The translations under genes and the position numbers were made by a program. A model generated the notes under the pieces. The model ran no database searches and was not told where the DNA came from. It worked only from the letters and a program-made list of their open reading frames with translations. Source: an uncultured Eubacteriales bacterium (GTDB lineage Bacteria; Bacillota; Clostridia; Christensenellales; CAG-138). From it: a DNA stretch of 6,172 nt. The stretch is from the NCBI GenBank assembly GCA_900547135.1, contig URFJ01000112.1, positions 1 to 6,172 of the forward strand. Reading direction: 5' to 3'. The first letter of the stretch is position 1. Every line of letters starts with the position of its first letter. Positions 1 through 5,191 of this stretch are shown here, one piece after another.

Positions 1-279
1 GAGCAGACGGCATTAGCGCTTTGCCTATCCTGTACTCATTCAGGGACTATTAGAATAGAGGATGCCAGCGGTAGCGAAATATTCGCATGGACGCCACCCA
101 TGGAGTATCAGTTGGTTGTACTATCCCTTCCCGAATTCAGTATCGGATCTGAATATACGGTTTTTATCGCAGACGCCAAGTATGCAACCATTGAACTTGC
201 CGGTGTGCTCACTCATTCCGGCGATTCAGCGCACATGCCAGGCGGCGCCCGCGAGAACCGGCCTGGCACGCGTCCATGA
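1..279 (+). CDS. C-terminal end of a probable carbohydrate-binding domain protein (5' end outside window)
   Basis: The frame beginning at base 1 is open for 92 codons and stops at TGA 277-279. It has no start in the window, so this is a partial gene. The peptide reads like the C-terminal beta-sandwich tail of the large clostridial carbohydrate-binding proteins of the Cthe_2159/DUF4353 type: a run GTIRIEDASGSEIFAWTP, then EYQLVVLSLPEF, then GSEYTVFIA, with a Gly/Pro/Arg-rich end (MPGGARENRPGTRP). In that family such tails carry the pattern 'I-D-ASG-x-x-I-F-x-TP...Y-x-x-VV-S-P-L...G-x-x-Y-T-V'. The family is known for polysaccharide-binding, beta-rich, secreted or surface proteins. The assignment is from memory of the pattern, and the catalytic or binding part lies outside the window. 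Its stop overlaps the next gene's ATG (ATGA), which suggests cotranscription. A competing ATG-started frame at 62-289 is a shadow of this one. Confidence 0.68.
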   Translation, partial: EQTALALCLSCTHSGTIRIEDASGSEIFAWTPPMEYQLVVLSLPEFSIGSEYTVFIADAKYATIELAGVLTHSGDSAHMPGGARENRPGTRP

Positions 280-1106
280 CCGCGCATAAGAAAAAAATGA
301 AGATAATGTGTATAATCGCATTTTCACTGGCAGCGGCCTCCATCTTTTTATGGTGGCAGGCAAATGGGCTCGGCATCACATACATTGAACATTCAAGCTG
401 GAAACTGCCTGTCGAGTTCGATGGGTTTAAAATTGCCCAGGTTTCAGACCTCCATAATAAAACATTCGGTAAGGGTCATTCCGCATTATTGGATTTGCTT
501 TCTCACAGCTCCCCCGACATCATCGTAATAACCGGCGATCTGATTGACCGGAGGCGGCCGGATGTAAATGCGGCGATGGAGTTCATTTATGGCGCTGTGG
601 CAATAGCGCCTGTGTATTATGTTTCGGGCAATCATGAGGAACGGCTTGAAAGTCATGATGAGATATATGATAAGCTGGTTAGCGCCGGCGTACACGTTTT
701 AGAAAATACCAAAGCGGAAATCCTCCGTGAAGAGCGGAGCATATCCATCATAGGGGTCTTTGACTCGGATTCTGAGACGGTTATATGCAGGCGTATTGAA
801 ACGGCCATGGGCAATTCCGATGATTTTACCATACTTCTGTGCCACAGGCCAAACTATATGGATACTTTCAAGCGCTATTCGCTTGACCTGGTATTCTGCG
901 GCCATGCACATGGGGGACAGTTCCGCATTCCTTTTGTCGGGGGCTTATTTGCTCCGGACCAGGGACTATTCCCCAAATATACGTCGGGGGCCTACACTGA
1001 GGGCGAAACCACCATGATAGTCAGCAGAGGACTAGGCAATAGCGTGATGCCGATAAGGCTATTTAACCGTCCCGATGTTGTTATGGCAACTCTCCGCTCT
1101 GAATGA
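276..1106 (+). CDS. Membrane-anchored metallophosphoesterase, YkuE/YaeI type
   Basis: This is a 276-residue calcineurin-like phosphoesterase. A Lys-rich N-terminus (residues 5-9) precedes one hydrophobic segment (about 11-27), so the catalytic domain should sit outside the membrane on an uncleaved anchor or signal. The dinuclear-metal motifs appear in order: D58-x-H60 (SDLH), GD88LIDRR, GN119H120E, CH190RP and GH210AH212GGQ. The C-terminal stretch FAPDQGLFPKYTSGAY followed by VSRGLGNSVMPIRLFNRP is typical of the YkuE/YaeI subfamily. Members hydrolyse phosphoesters and some are linked to envelope lipid or wall metabolism; the substrate here is unknown. The ATG at 276 overlaps the upstream stop (ATGA) and has no Shine-Dalgarno, so re-initiation by ribosomes ending the upstream gene is likely. 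M8 (297) and M11 (306) are alternative starts with equally poor ribosome sites, and both keep the anchor. All metal-binding motifs are intact. Confidence 0.9.
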   Translation: MTAHKKKMKIMCIIAFSLAAASIFLWWQANGLGITYIEHSSWKLPVEFDGFKIAQVSDLHNKTFGKGHSALLDLLSHSSPDIIVITGDLIDRRRPDVNAAMEFIYGAVAIAPVYYVSGNHEERLESHDEIYDKLVSAGVHVLENTKAEILREERSISIIGVFDSDSETVICRRIETAMGNSDDFTILLCHRPNYMDTFKRYSLDLVFCGHAHGGQFRIPFVGGLFAPDQGLFPKYTSGAYTEGETTMIVSRGLGNSVMPIRLFNRPDVVMATLRSE

Positions 1107-1110
1107 ATGC

Positions 1111-1157
1111 AATAATAAAGCAGGGCAGCGGTACTTATCCATCGCCCTGCATTATTT
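1111..1157. terminator. Bidirectional terminator between convergent genes
   Basis: A perfect 7-bp stem GCAGGGC (1120-1126) / GCCCTGC (1144-1150) with a 17-nt loop is flanked by AATAATAAA on the left and ATTATTT on the right. Each strand therefore reads a GC stem followed by a T-rich run. It lies 13 bases after the metallophosphoesterase stop and 33 bases beyond the kbl stop, where both convergent units need to end. A smaller hairpin TGCGC-ATCA-GCGCA (1159-1172) sits between it and the kbl stop. Confidence 0.75.
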
Positions 1158-1183
1158 GTGCGCATCAGCGCATGTGCAATTTC

Positions 1184-2365
1184 TTATATGCCCATCTCTT
1201 CCTTTACTTCCTTGAAGCACCTTACGGCAAAGTCGAGGTCTTCCTTTGAATGTCCGGCTGAGACCTGCGTCCTTATCCTTGCCTTGCCCTGGGGCACAAC
1301 AGGATAGAAGAATCCTACCACATATACGCCTTTATCCAGCATGCGCGCCGCGAACTCCTGGGCCACCCGTGCGTCATAGAGCATTACCGGCACAATAGGA
1401 TGCGTGCTTTGAGGAACATCAAAGCCAAGCTTTCCAAGCTCTGAGCGGAAGTATTCAGTATTCTCATGAACCTTATCCCTGAGGGCGGTCGATTCCATCA
1501 ACATATCAAATACCTTGATCGACGCGGCGCATATTGCAGGAGCCAAAGTGTTTGAAAACAGATAGGGCCTTGACCTTTGCCTTAGCAGGTCAATTATCTC
1601 CTTGCTTGCGCTGGTAAACCCGCCTGACGCGCCTCCAAGCGCCTTGCCAAGCGTGCCCGTTATTATGTCCACCCGTCCCATTACTCCGCAGTGCTCGTGC
1701 GTACCGCGCCCATGCTCGCCCATGAATCCTACCGCATGGCTGTCATCCACCATCACCAGCGCGCCATACTCATCCGCAAGGTCGCATATCGCTGGAAGAT
1801 TCGCTATAAAGCCATCCATTGAAAAAACCCCGTCGGTAGCTATCAGCTTAATACGGCAATCCTTTGCCGCCTCAAGCTGGGCCCTGAGATCTTCCATTTT
1901 ATTGTTCTTATAACGGAAACGCTTAGCCTTGCAGAGGCGAACGCCGTCTATAATGCTTGCATGGTTAAGCTCATCGGATATTATTGCGTCGTCAGGCCCA
2001 AGCAGCGTTTCAAACAATCCGCCGTTTGCGTCAAAACAGGATGAATATAGGATCGTATCCTCCATGCCCAGAAAGTCGCTGATCTTTTTCTCAAGCGTCT
2101 TGTGTATCCTCTGGGTTCCGCAAATAAACCTGACCGAGGAGAGGCCGAAGCCCCACTCGTCATAGCTGGCCTTGGCCGCCTCAATAAGGGCGGGGTGATT
2201 TGACAGCCCCAGATAGTTGTTCGCGCACATGTTTAGTACGCCCCTGGTATTTGTTGTATCAATTCTTGATTTCTGAGGGGTTGTAATTATACGCTCATCC
2301 TTAAAGGTACCGGCATCGCGTATGCTGTCGAGCTCTTTTCTGAATGTCTCATAAGCCTGCTTCAT
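1184..2365 (-). CDS. kbl: Glycine C-acetyltransferase (2-amino-3-ketobutyrate CoA ligase)
   Basis: This 393-residue, PLP-dependent fold-type I enzyme of the alpha-oxoamine synthase family cleaves 2-amino-3-ketobutyrate with CoA to glycine and acetyl-CoA in the cytoplasm. Length and sequence track E. coli Kbl (398 residues) closely from end to end, with an offset of three. The PLP lysine is K241 in TGTLGKALGGASGG. D207 and H210 (VDDSHAVG) contact the cofactor ring and H135 (LNHASIIDG) stacks on it. CANNYLGL, SVRFICGTQ, SSCFDANGG and the C-terminal GFFYPVVPQGKARIRTQ are family hallmarks, separating it from the BioF, ALAS and SPT relatives. The gene lies 79 bases after tdh on the same strand with no clear terminator between, so one operon is likely. 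The start is supported by AAGGAG at 2378-2383, 12 bases before the ATG. No key residue is missing. Confidence 0.96.
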   Translation of the reverse strand: MKQAYETFRKELDSIRDAGTFKDERIITTPQKSRIDTTNTRGVLNMCANNYLGLSNHPALIEAAKASYDEWGFGLSSVRFICGTQRIHKTLEKKISDFLGMEDTILYSSCFDANGGLFETLLGPDDAIISDELNHASIIDGVRLCKAKRFRYKNNKMEDLRAQLEAAKDCRIKLIATDGVFSMDGFIANLPAICDLADEYGALVMVDDSHAVGFMGEHGRGTHEHCGVMGRVDIITGTLGKALGGASGGFTSASKEIIDLLRQRSRPYLFSNTLAPAICAASIKVFDMLMESTALRDKVHENTEYFRSELGKLGFDVPQSTHPIVPVMLYDARVAQEFAARMLDKGVYVVGFFYPVVPQGKARIRTQVSAGHSKEDLDFAVRCFKEVKEEMGI

Positions 2366-2377
2366 CTCTTTCTTATT

Positions 2378-2383
2378 CTCCTT
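2378..2383 (-). promoter_or_regulatory. Ribosome binding site of kbl
   Basis: AAGGAG on the minus strand lies 12 bases before the kbl ATG. The spacing is slightly long. A second purine run, AAAGAG (2367-2372), lies too close to the ATG to serve alone. The 79-base tdh-kbl gap also contains small GC-rich inverted pieces (TGGCG/CGCCG near 2402-2417) but no T-run, so I read no terminator there. Confidence 0.6.
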
Positions 2384-2444
2384 TGCTTTTTATAGTTCGT
2401 ATGGCGCTAAACCGCCGCCGGCAATAGCTTTTACCAAAACACCG

Positions 2445-3488
2445 CTATTTGGTCCAGTCGAGCACAACCTTTCCGGAACTTCCGCTGTTCATTGCGGCAA
2501 AGCCCTTCTCATAGTCGCGGTAATTGAACCGGTGGGTAATAATAGGCGACAGGTCCAACCCCGCCTGTATCATTGCCACCATCTTATACCAGGTATCGTA
2601 CATCTTGCGCCCATATATGCCTTGAAGGGTAAGGCCCTTAAAGATTACGTCATTCCAATCTATAACCGTACCTGGACCCGCGATGCCCAATAGGGCTACC
2701 CTGCCGCCATTGCGCATAGTACCCAGCATTTGATTCAGCGCCGCGCCATTGCCGCTCATCTCAAGGCCTACGTCAAATCCCTCTTTTATATCGGCGTTTG
2801 CCATCACATCGCCCAGCTTGTCGCGCGAAACGTTTACAATATGCGTTGCGCCCATCTTCTTTGCAAGATCAAGCCTATAATCGTTTACATCGGTTACCAC
2901 TACCCTCCTGGCTCCGCAGTGCCGGCAGATCGCCGCCGCCATCATTCCAATAGGGCCTGCGCCAGTTATCAGTACGTCCTCTCCCACGGTTTCAAACATA
3001 AGCGCCGTATGCGTAGCATTGCCATAAGCGTCAAAGAAGGATACAATATCATCCGGTATATCGTCGCTTACGGGTATTACATTGGTTGCCGGTATGCAGA
3101 GGTATTCAGCAAAAGCACCTGCGCGGTTTACGCCCACGCCCTTTGCATGTTTGCACCACTGGCCATTGCCCGACCTGCAGTTGCGGCAGCGCCCGCATAC
3201 TATATGACCCTCGCCTGATACGCGCTGTCCTACCTTATAGCCTGTAACGCCGTTTCCCAGCGCGGCAATAACGCCTACGTATTCATGCCCTACTATCATA
3301 GGCGGCACGATATTCTTTTCGCTCCATGGATCCCAGTTGTAAATATGAACATCCGTTCCGCAGATTGCGGTTTTATGTATTCGTATGAGGACCTCGCCCA
3401 TACCTGGAGATGGCACCGGCCTACGTTCAAGTACGAGGCCCTTTTCCTTATTCTGCTTTACAAGCGCGTCCATTGTTTCTGGTATCAT
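2445..3488 (-). CDS. tdh: L-threonine 3-dehydrogenase, zinc-dependent
   Basis: This 347-residue medium-chain dehydrogenase oxidises L-threonine with NAD+ to 2-amino-3-ketobutyrate, the substrate of the adjacent Kbl. The N-terminal GroES-like domain holds the catalytic zinc site C43 (KTAICGTDVHIYNWD) with H68 and E69 (GHEYVG). The structural zinc site is C98-x2-C101-x2-C104-x7-C112. SGEGHIVCG includes H95, matching the substrate-site histidine of E. coli Tdh. The Rossmann domain carries GAGPIG (176-181), and D200 ends the second strand (VVVTD), favouring NAD over NADP. EGFDVGLEMSG, IYGRKMYDTWYKM and LDLSPIITHRF are Tdh-specific and separate it from sorbitol and butanediol dehydrogenases. The ATG at 3488 is chosen because AAGGAGGA lies six bases upstream; this adds five residues before M6, where E. 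coli Tdh begins. It is the first gene of the tdh-kbl operon. Confidence 0.96.
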   Translation of the reverse strand: MIPETMDALVKQNKEKGLVLERRPVPSPGMGEVLIRIHKTAICGTDVHIYNWDPWSEKNIVPPMIVGHEYVGVIAALGNGVTGYKVGQRVSGEGHIVCGRCRNCRSGNGQWCKHAKGVGVNRAGAFAEYLCIPATNVIPVSDDIPDDIVSFFDAYGNATHTALMFETVGEDVLITGAGPIGMMAAAICRHCGARRVVVTDVNDYRLDLAKKMGATHIVNVSRDKLGDVMANADIKEGFDVGLEMSGNGAALNQMLGTMRNGGRVALLGIAGPGTVIDWNDVIFKGLTLQGIYGRKMYDTWYKMVAMIQAGLDLSPIITHRFNYRDYEKGFAAMNSGSSGKVVLDWTK

Positions 3489-3494
3489 AACTAG

Positions 3495-3502
3495 TCCTCC
3501 TT
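3495..3502 (-). promoter_or_regulatory. Strong ribosome binding site of tdh
   Basis: AAGGAGGA lies six bases before the ATG at 3488. This near-perfect Shine-Dalgarno decides the start against the internal M6 codon, which would be 21 bases away. Confidence 0.85.
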
Positions 3503-3506
3503 AAAA

Positions 3507-3522
3507 GAACAATATATAGTTC
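3507..3522. promoter_or_regulatory. Palindrome over the tdh transcription start, candidate operator
   Basis: GAACAATATATAGTTC is a 16-bp palindrome with a single mismatched pair. It starts two bases past the -10 box and covers the expected start of transcription (about 3517), ending before the ribosome site. A repressor bound here would block initiation. The regulator is unknown. The 8-base gap between GAAC and GTTC does not fit the Gram-positive LexA box, which has four. Confidence 0.4.
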
Positions 3523-3523
3523 A

Positions 3524-3552
3524 ATTATAGTCCCCATTTTGAGTATTGCCAA
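3524..3552 (-). promoter_or_regulatory. Sigma-A-type promoter of the tdh-kbl operon
   Basis: On the minus strand TTGGCA (3552-3547) is separated by 17 bases from TATAAT (3529-3524). That is five of six matches in the -35 and six of six in the -10, at ideal spacing. Transcription should begin near 3517, giving a leader of about 28 bases, too short for a riboswitch. The DNA upstream of the -35 is AT-rich. Confidence 0.78.
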
Positions 3553-3563
3553 TAAAGGAATCC

Positions 3564-3583
3564 CTAAAATATTGTATATTTAG
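3564..3583. repeat. AT-rich imperfect dyad upstream of the tdh -35 box
   Basis: CTAAAATAT-TGT-ATATTTAG forms an 8-bp dyad with one bulged A. Its centre lies about 56 bases upstream of the predicted tdh start. It could be an UP-like element or an activator site; its AT-richness also makes chance symmetry plausible. Confidence 0.3.
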
Positions 3584-3600
3584 CCGGGGTGGCGCCGTTT

Positions 3601-3624
3601 TATGTCTAAGGTTCTGTAGACATA
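3601..3624. repeat. Perfect 8-bp inverted repeat between NlpC/P60 gene and tdh
   Basis: TATGTCTA (3601-3608) and TAGACATA (3617-3624) are perfect inverted arms around an 8-base spacer. The right arm shares its last three bases with the arm of the adjoining terminator. The repeat may be a second hairpin ending the NlpC/P60 transcript or a distal operator of tdh, about 95 bases upstream of its predicted start. Confidence 0.45.
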
Positions 3625-3663
3625 CTAAAAGGGTTCCGCTGTACCATGGAACCCTTTTAGTAT
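3622..3663 (-). terminator. Rho-independent terminator of the NlpC/P60 gene
   Basis: A perfect 16-bp inverted repeat (3622-3637 and 3648-3663) with a 10-base loop lies 9 bases after the NlpC/P60 stop. Its core is GGGTTCC/GGAACCC, followed on the 3' side by TTTT within the stem. The symmetric AAAA and TTTT make it potentially active on both strands, but only the minus-strand gene ends here. Confidence 0.8.
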
Positions 3664-3672
3664 AAATTTAAT

Positions 3673-4998
3673 CTAAAATACTCTCCTGCCAAGTTCAAAA
3701 TTTGTTACAGCCCAGTTGTTCCAGCTGGATATCACCACTTCGCCGGCAGATGACGATGCATGTATATAGCTATTGTAGCCAAGATATATTCCAACATGGT
3801 TTATATGCCCCGACGAGTTGCTGAAAAACACCAGATCGCCGCGTTTAAGGTCTGACTGACGGCTTATAAGTCCCCAGCTTTCAACCTGTGAATAGCCGGC
3901 CGCAGTGTAACGGGATACCCTGACGCCAGCCTGTCTCAGGCAATAGTATACCAGTCCTGAACAATCGAAGCTGTCGGGACCCTCCGTACTCCAGACATAT
4001 GGCTTTCCCAGCTGTGCCGTTAGTATGCTGATAAATGTCTCCACATTGGCGGACGGAGGTTGAGTAGGCGTAGGCGTGAGGGTAGGCGCTGGCCCCTGCG
4101 TAGGTTTGGGAGTTATCGCTGGGGTTCTGGTAGGCGTAGGCGTAACATTCGGCCTAAGCGTTGAAGCCGGCCTGGAGGTTTCCCTCGGCGTGGGCGAAAC
4201 TGCCGGTCTCCGCGTTGCCGTAGGGGACGGCGGGACGGGCGTTTCTGTCTCAGACAGGTTTGGAGACTGCATTGAATCATCGCTGTTTCTTGCCATGGGC
4301 GAGTATAGTACGCTTCTTGTTTCAAGGTCAGCCCTGCCATTTACGGTAAGTTCGTTTTTAGCCTGAAACATGCCCACGGCATTTTCCGTAGCAGTTCCGA
4401 AATAGCCATTGTTTTTATCCTCATAAAAGCCCAATTCGTTCAAACGGTTTTGAAGCATCAAAACATCGTTGCCCTTGTTTCCACGCTCAATAACATATGG
4501 CATAGCTGATCCAGATTCAAGGAGCGCCATAAGCTTTTCATCGACTTTCCCCGTCTCCTCAAGGTAGTGCGTCCGCTGTATTCTCTTTACTGCGTCCTCA
4601 AGCGCCGGGCCAAACTTTGTCGTAGGCTCATCCGAATCCATATACCCAAGGTTCATTAGGGTTTCCTGTATTAGAGCTATATCACTATTGTCGTCTCCCA
4701 GCTTATAGAGAAGCGTACCAGCGTTTTCATTTCCCAGGCCATCGCCAAATGGGGTTTCCACCGGTTCTCCCTGCTCTTCCCCCTGCCGTTCCTCTAAAGC
4801 TCCCTGTCCGTCGTTGGCCTCGATTGAATCGGCCATGGAACCGATAGCAGACTCAGGGCTGAATATATATGGTATGAATAGGAACAGTGCTGTAAAAATG
4901 CACAAAATCACCGAGATTATAACACGGAAGCGTTTAAGAAAGGGGATGAGGCCCCTATTTTGCTTGGGTTTCGATTTTATAAACTTCTTCGTATTCAT
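3673..4998 (-). CDS. Membrane-anchored peptidoglycan hydrolase: two PG-binding domains and NlpC/P60
   Basis: The 441-residue protein has four parts. Residues 1-25 are strongly basic and 26-46 form a single hydrophobic segment (VIISVILCIFTALFLFIPYI), looking like a type II anchor rather than a cleaved signal. Two PG_binding_1 domains follow, at about 104-160 (DIALIQETLMNLGYMD) and 172-230 (GNDVLMLQNRLNELGFY). A Pro/Thr-rich linker (250-316) leads to an NlpC/P60 cysteine peptidase (about 320-441). C346 (FDCSG) is the nucleophile, H401 (INHVGIYLG) the base and H413 (YIHASS) the third polar residue. Such enzymes cut D-Glu to diamino-acid bonds in wall peptides. The gene stands alone: a terminator follows it and its own promoter precedes it. 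The ATG at 4998 has no Shine-Dalgarno and the promoter abuts it. The next Met (55) would delete the anchor, so this start is kept. The exact bond cleaved is inferred from the family. Confidence 0.92.
   Translation of the reverse strand: MNTKKFIKSKPKQNRGLIPFLKRFRVIISVILCIFTALFLFIPYIFSPESAIGSMADSIEANDGQGALEERQGEEQGEPVETPFGDGLGNENAGTLLYKLGDDNSDIALIQETLMNLGYMDSDEPTTKFGPALEDAVKRIQRTHYLEETGKVDEKLMALLESGSAMPYVIERGNKGNDVLMLQNRLNELGFYEDKNNGYFGTATENAVGMFQAKNELTVNGRADLETRSVLYSPMARNSDDSMQSPNLSETETPVPPSPTATRRPAVSPTPRETSRPASTLRPNVTPTPTRTPAITPKPTQGPAPTLTPTPTQPPSANVETFISILTAQLGKPYVWSTEGPDSFDCSGLVYYCLRQAGVRVSRYTAAGYSQVESWGLISRQSDLKRGDLVFFSNSSGHINHVGIYLGYNSYIHASSSAGEVVISSWNNWAVTNFELGRRVF
4051..4251 (-). repeat. 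Low-complexity Pro/Thr linker coding region
   Basis: This stretch encodes residues 250-316 of the NlpC/P60 protein, built of TPTPT, TRTP, TPKP and similar units. On the plus strand the 13-mer GTAGGCGTAGGCG occurs exactly twice (4064-4076 and 4130-4142), with further partial copies between. Repeats of this kind can slip, so linker length may vary between strains. Confidence 0.7.
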
Positions 4999-5006
4999 AC
5001 GTCTAC

Positions 5007-5034
5007 ATTATACACCATATTAGGGCCTTTTCAA
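5007..5034 (-). promoter_or_regulatory. Promoter of the NlpC/P60 gene, nearly leaderless
   Basis: On the minus strand TTGAAA (5034-5029), 16 bases, TATAAT (5012-5007): five of six and six of six matches. Initiation seven bases past the -10 falls at about 5000, two bases before the ATG at 4998. The intervening GTAGACGT contains no ribosome site. Confidence 0.65.
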
Positions 5035-5051
5035 ATATTTCTCAGCCATAA

Positions 5052-5068
5052 TTAACAGTTTTTAAACA
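5052..5068 (-). promoter_or_regulatory. WalR (YycF)-like binding site
   Basis: On the minus strand TGTTTA (5068-5063), five bases, TGTTAA (5057-5052). The WalR consensus known from Bacillus and Staphylococcus is TGTWAH-N5-TGTWAH; this site matches 11 of 12 defined positions. It ends 17 bases upstream of the -35 box, centred about 60 bases before the predicted start, a usual place for activation, and points toward a wall-hydrolase gene, the class WalR controls. No walR gene is in the window. Confidence 0.45.
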
Positions 5069-5087
5069 AATGATAAGATGCTGTTAA
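5052..5087. repeat. Inverted repeat TTAACAG...CTGTTAA upstream of the NlpC/P60 promoter
   Basis: Seven-base perfect arms (5052-5058, 5081-5087) lie 22 bases apart. The left arm overlaps the WalR-like half-site TGTTAA, so the right arm supplies another half-site in the opposite direction. It may be chance in AT-rich DNA. Confidence 0.3.
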
Positions 5088-5096
5088 ATGAAATGC

Positions 5097-5136
5097 CTCC
5101 TGTCGTATTTATCCTACGACAGGAGACCCTTTTTTC
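5097..5136. terminator. Hairpin terminator after the fructose-bisphosphatase gene
   Basis: A perfect 11-bp stem CTCCTGTCGTA (5097-5107) / TACGACAGGAG (5115-5125) has a 7-base loop. It lies about 66 bases after the bisphosphatase stop on the minus strand. The clean T-run (TTTTTT, within 5130-5136) follows the stem on the plus strand. On the minus strand only GCATTTCATTT follows. It probably ends the bisphosphatase transcript, although its shape is better for plus-strand transcription. Confidence 0.65.
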
Positions 5137-5191
5137 TCAATGTCCGTTCTCGGGGGTTCAGTTCATGCCCACGCCCCATTTATAGGATTGG

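Noticed and set aside
62..289. ATG-started plus-strand frame of 75 codons
   Set aside because: It overlaps the frame open from base 1 that matches a known protein pattern and ends in ATGA with the next gene. The 62-289 peptide itself looks non-protein-like and has no ribosome site.
1159..1178. Repeated GCGCAT units after kbl as a repetitive extragenic element
   Set aside because: Only two copies, eight bases apart, and not seen elsewhere in the window. It is just a small hairpin.
2366..2444. Terminator or separate promoter between tdh and kbl
   Set aside because: Only 4-5 bp GC inverted pieces without a T-run, and no clear -35/-10 pair, so a single operon is the simpler reading.
2730..3218. 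Long plus-strand frame of 162 codons antisense to tdh
   Set aside because: It lies wholly inside a highly conserved tdh gene, has no ribosome site, and its Tyr/His/Ala-rich peptide is what antisense reading of a coding frame gives.
3507..3522. GAAC...GTTC palindrome as a LexA (SOS) box
   Set aside because: The Bacillus-type LexA box is CGAAC-N4-GTTCG. Here the gap is eight bases and the outer C and G are absent.
3489..3530. Riboswitch or T-box leader in front of tdh-kbl (for example a glycine riboswitch)
   Set aside because: The predicted leader is only about 28 bases, and no conserved riboswitch core or T-box sequence is visible.
4076..4366. Plus-strand Gly/Val-rich frame antisense to the hydrolase linker
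   Set aside because: Its repeats (VGVGV, GLGV) are the antisense image of the Pro/Thr linker codons, so it is a shadow.
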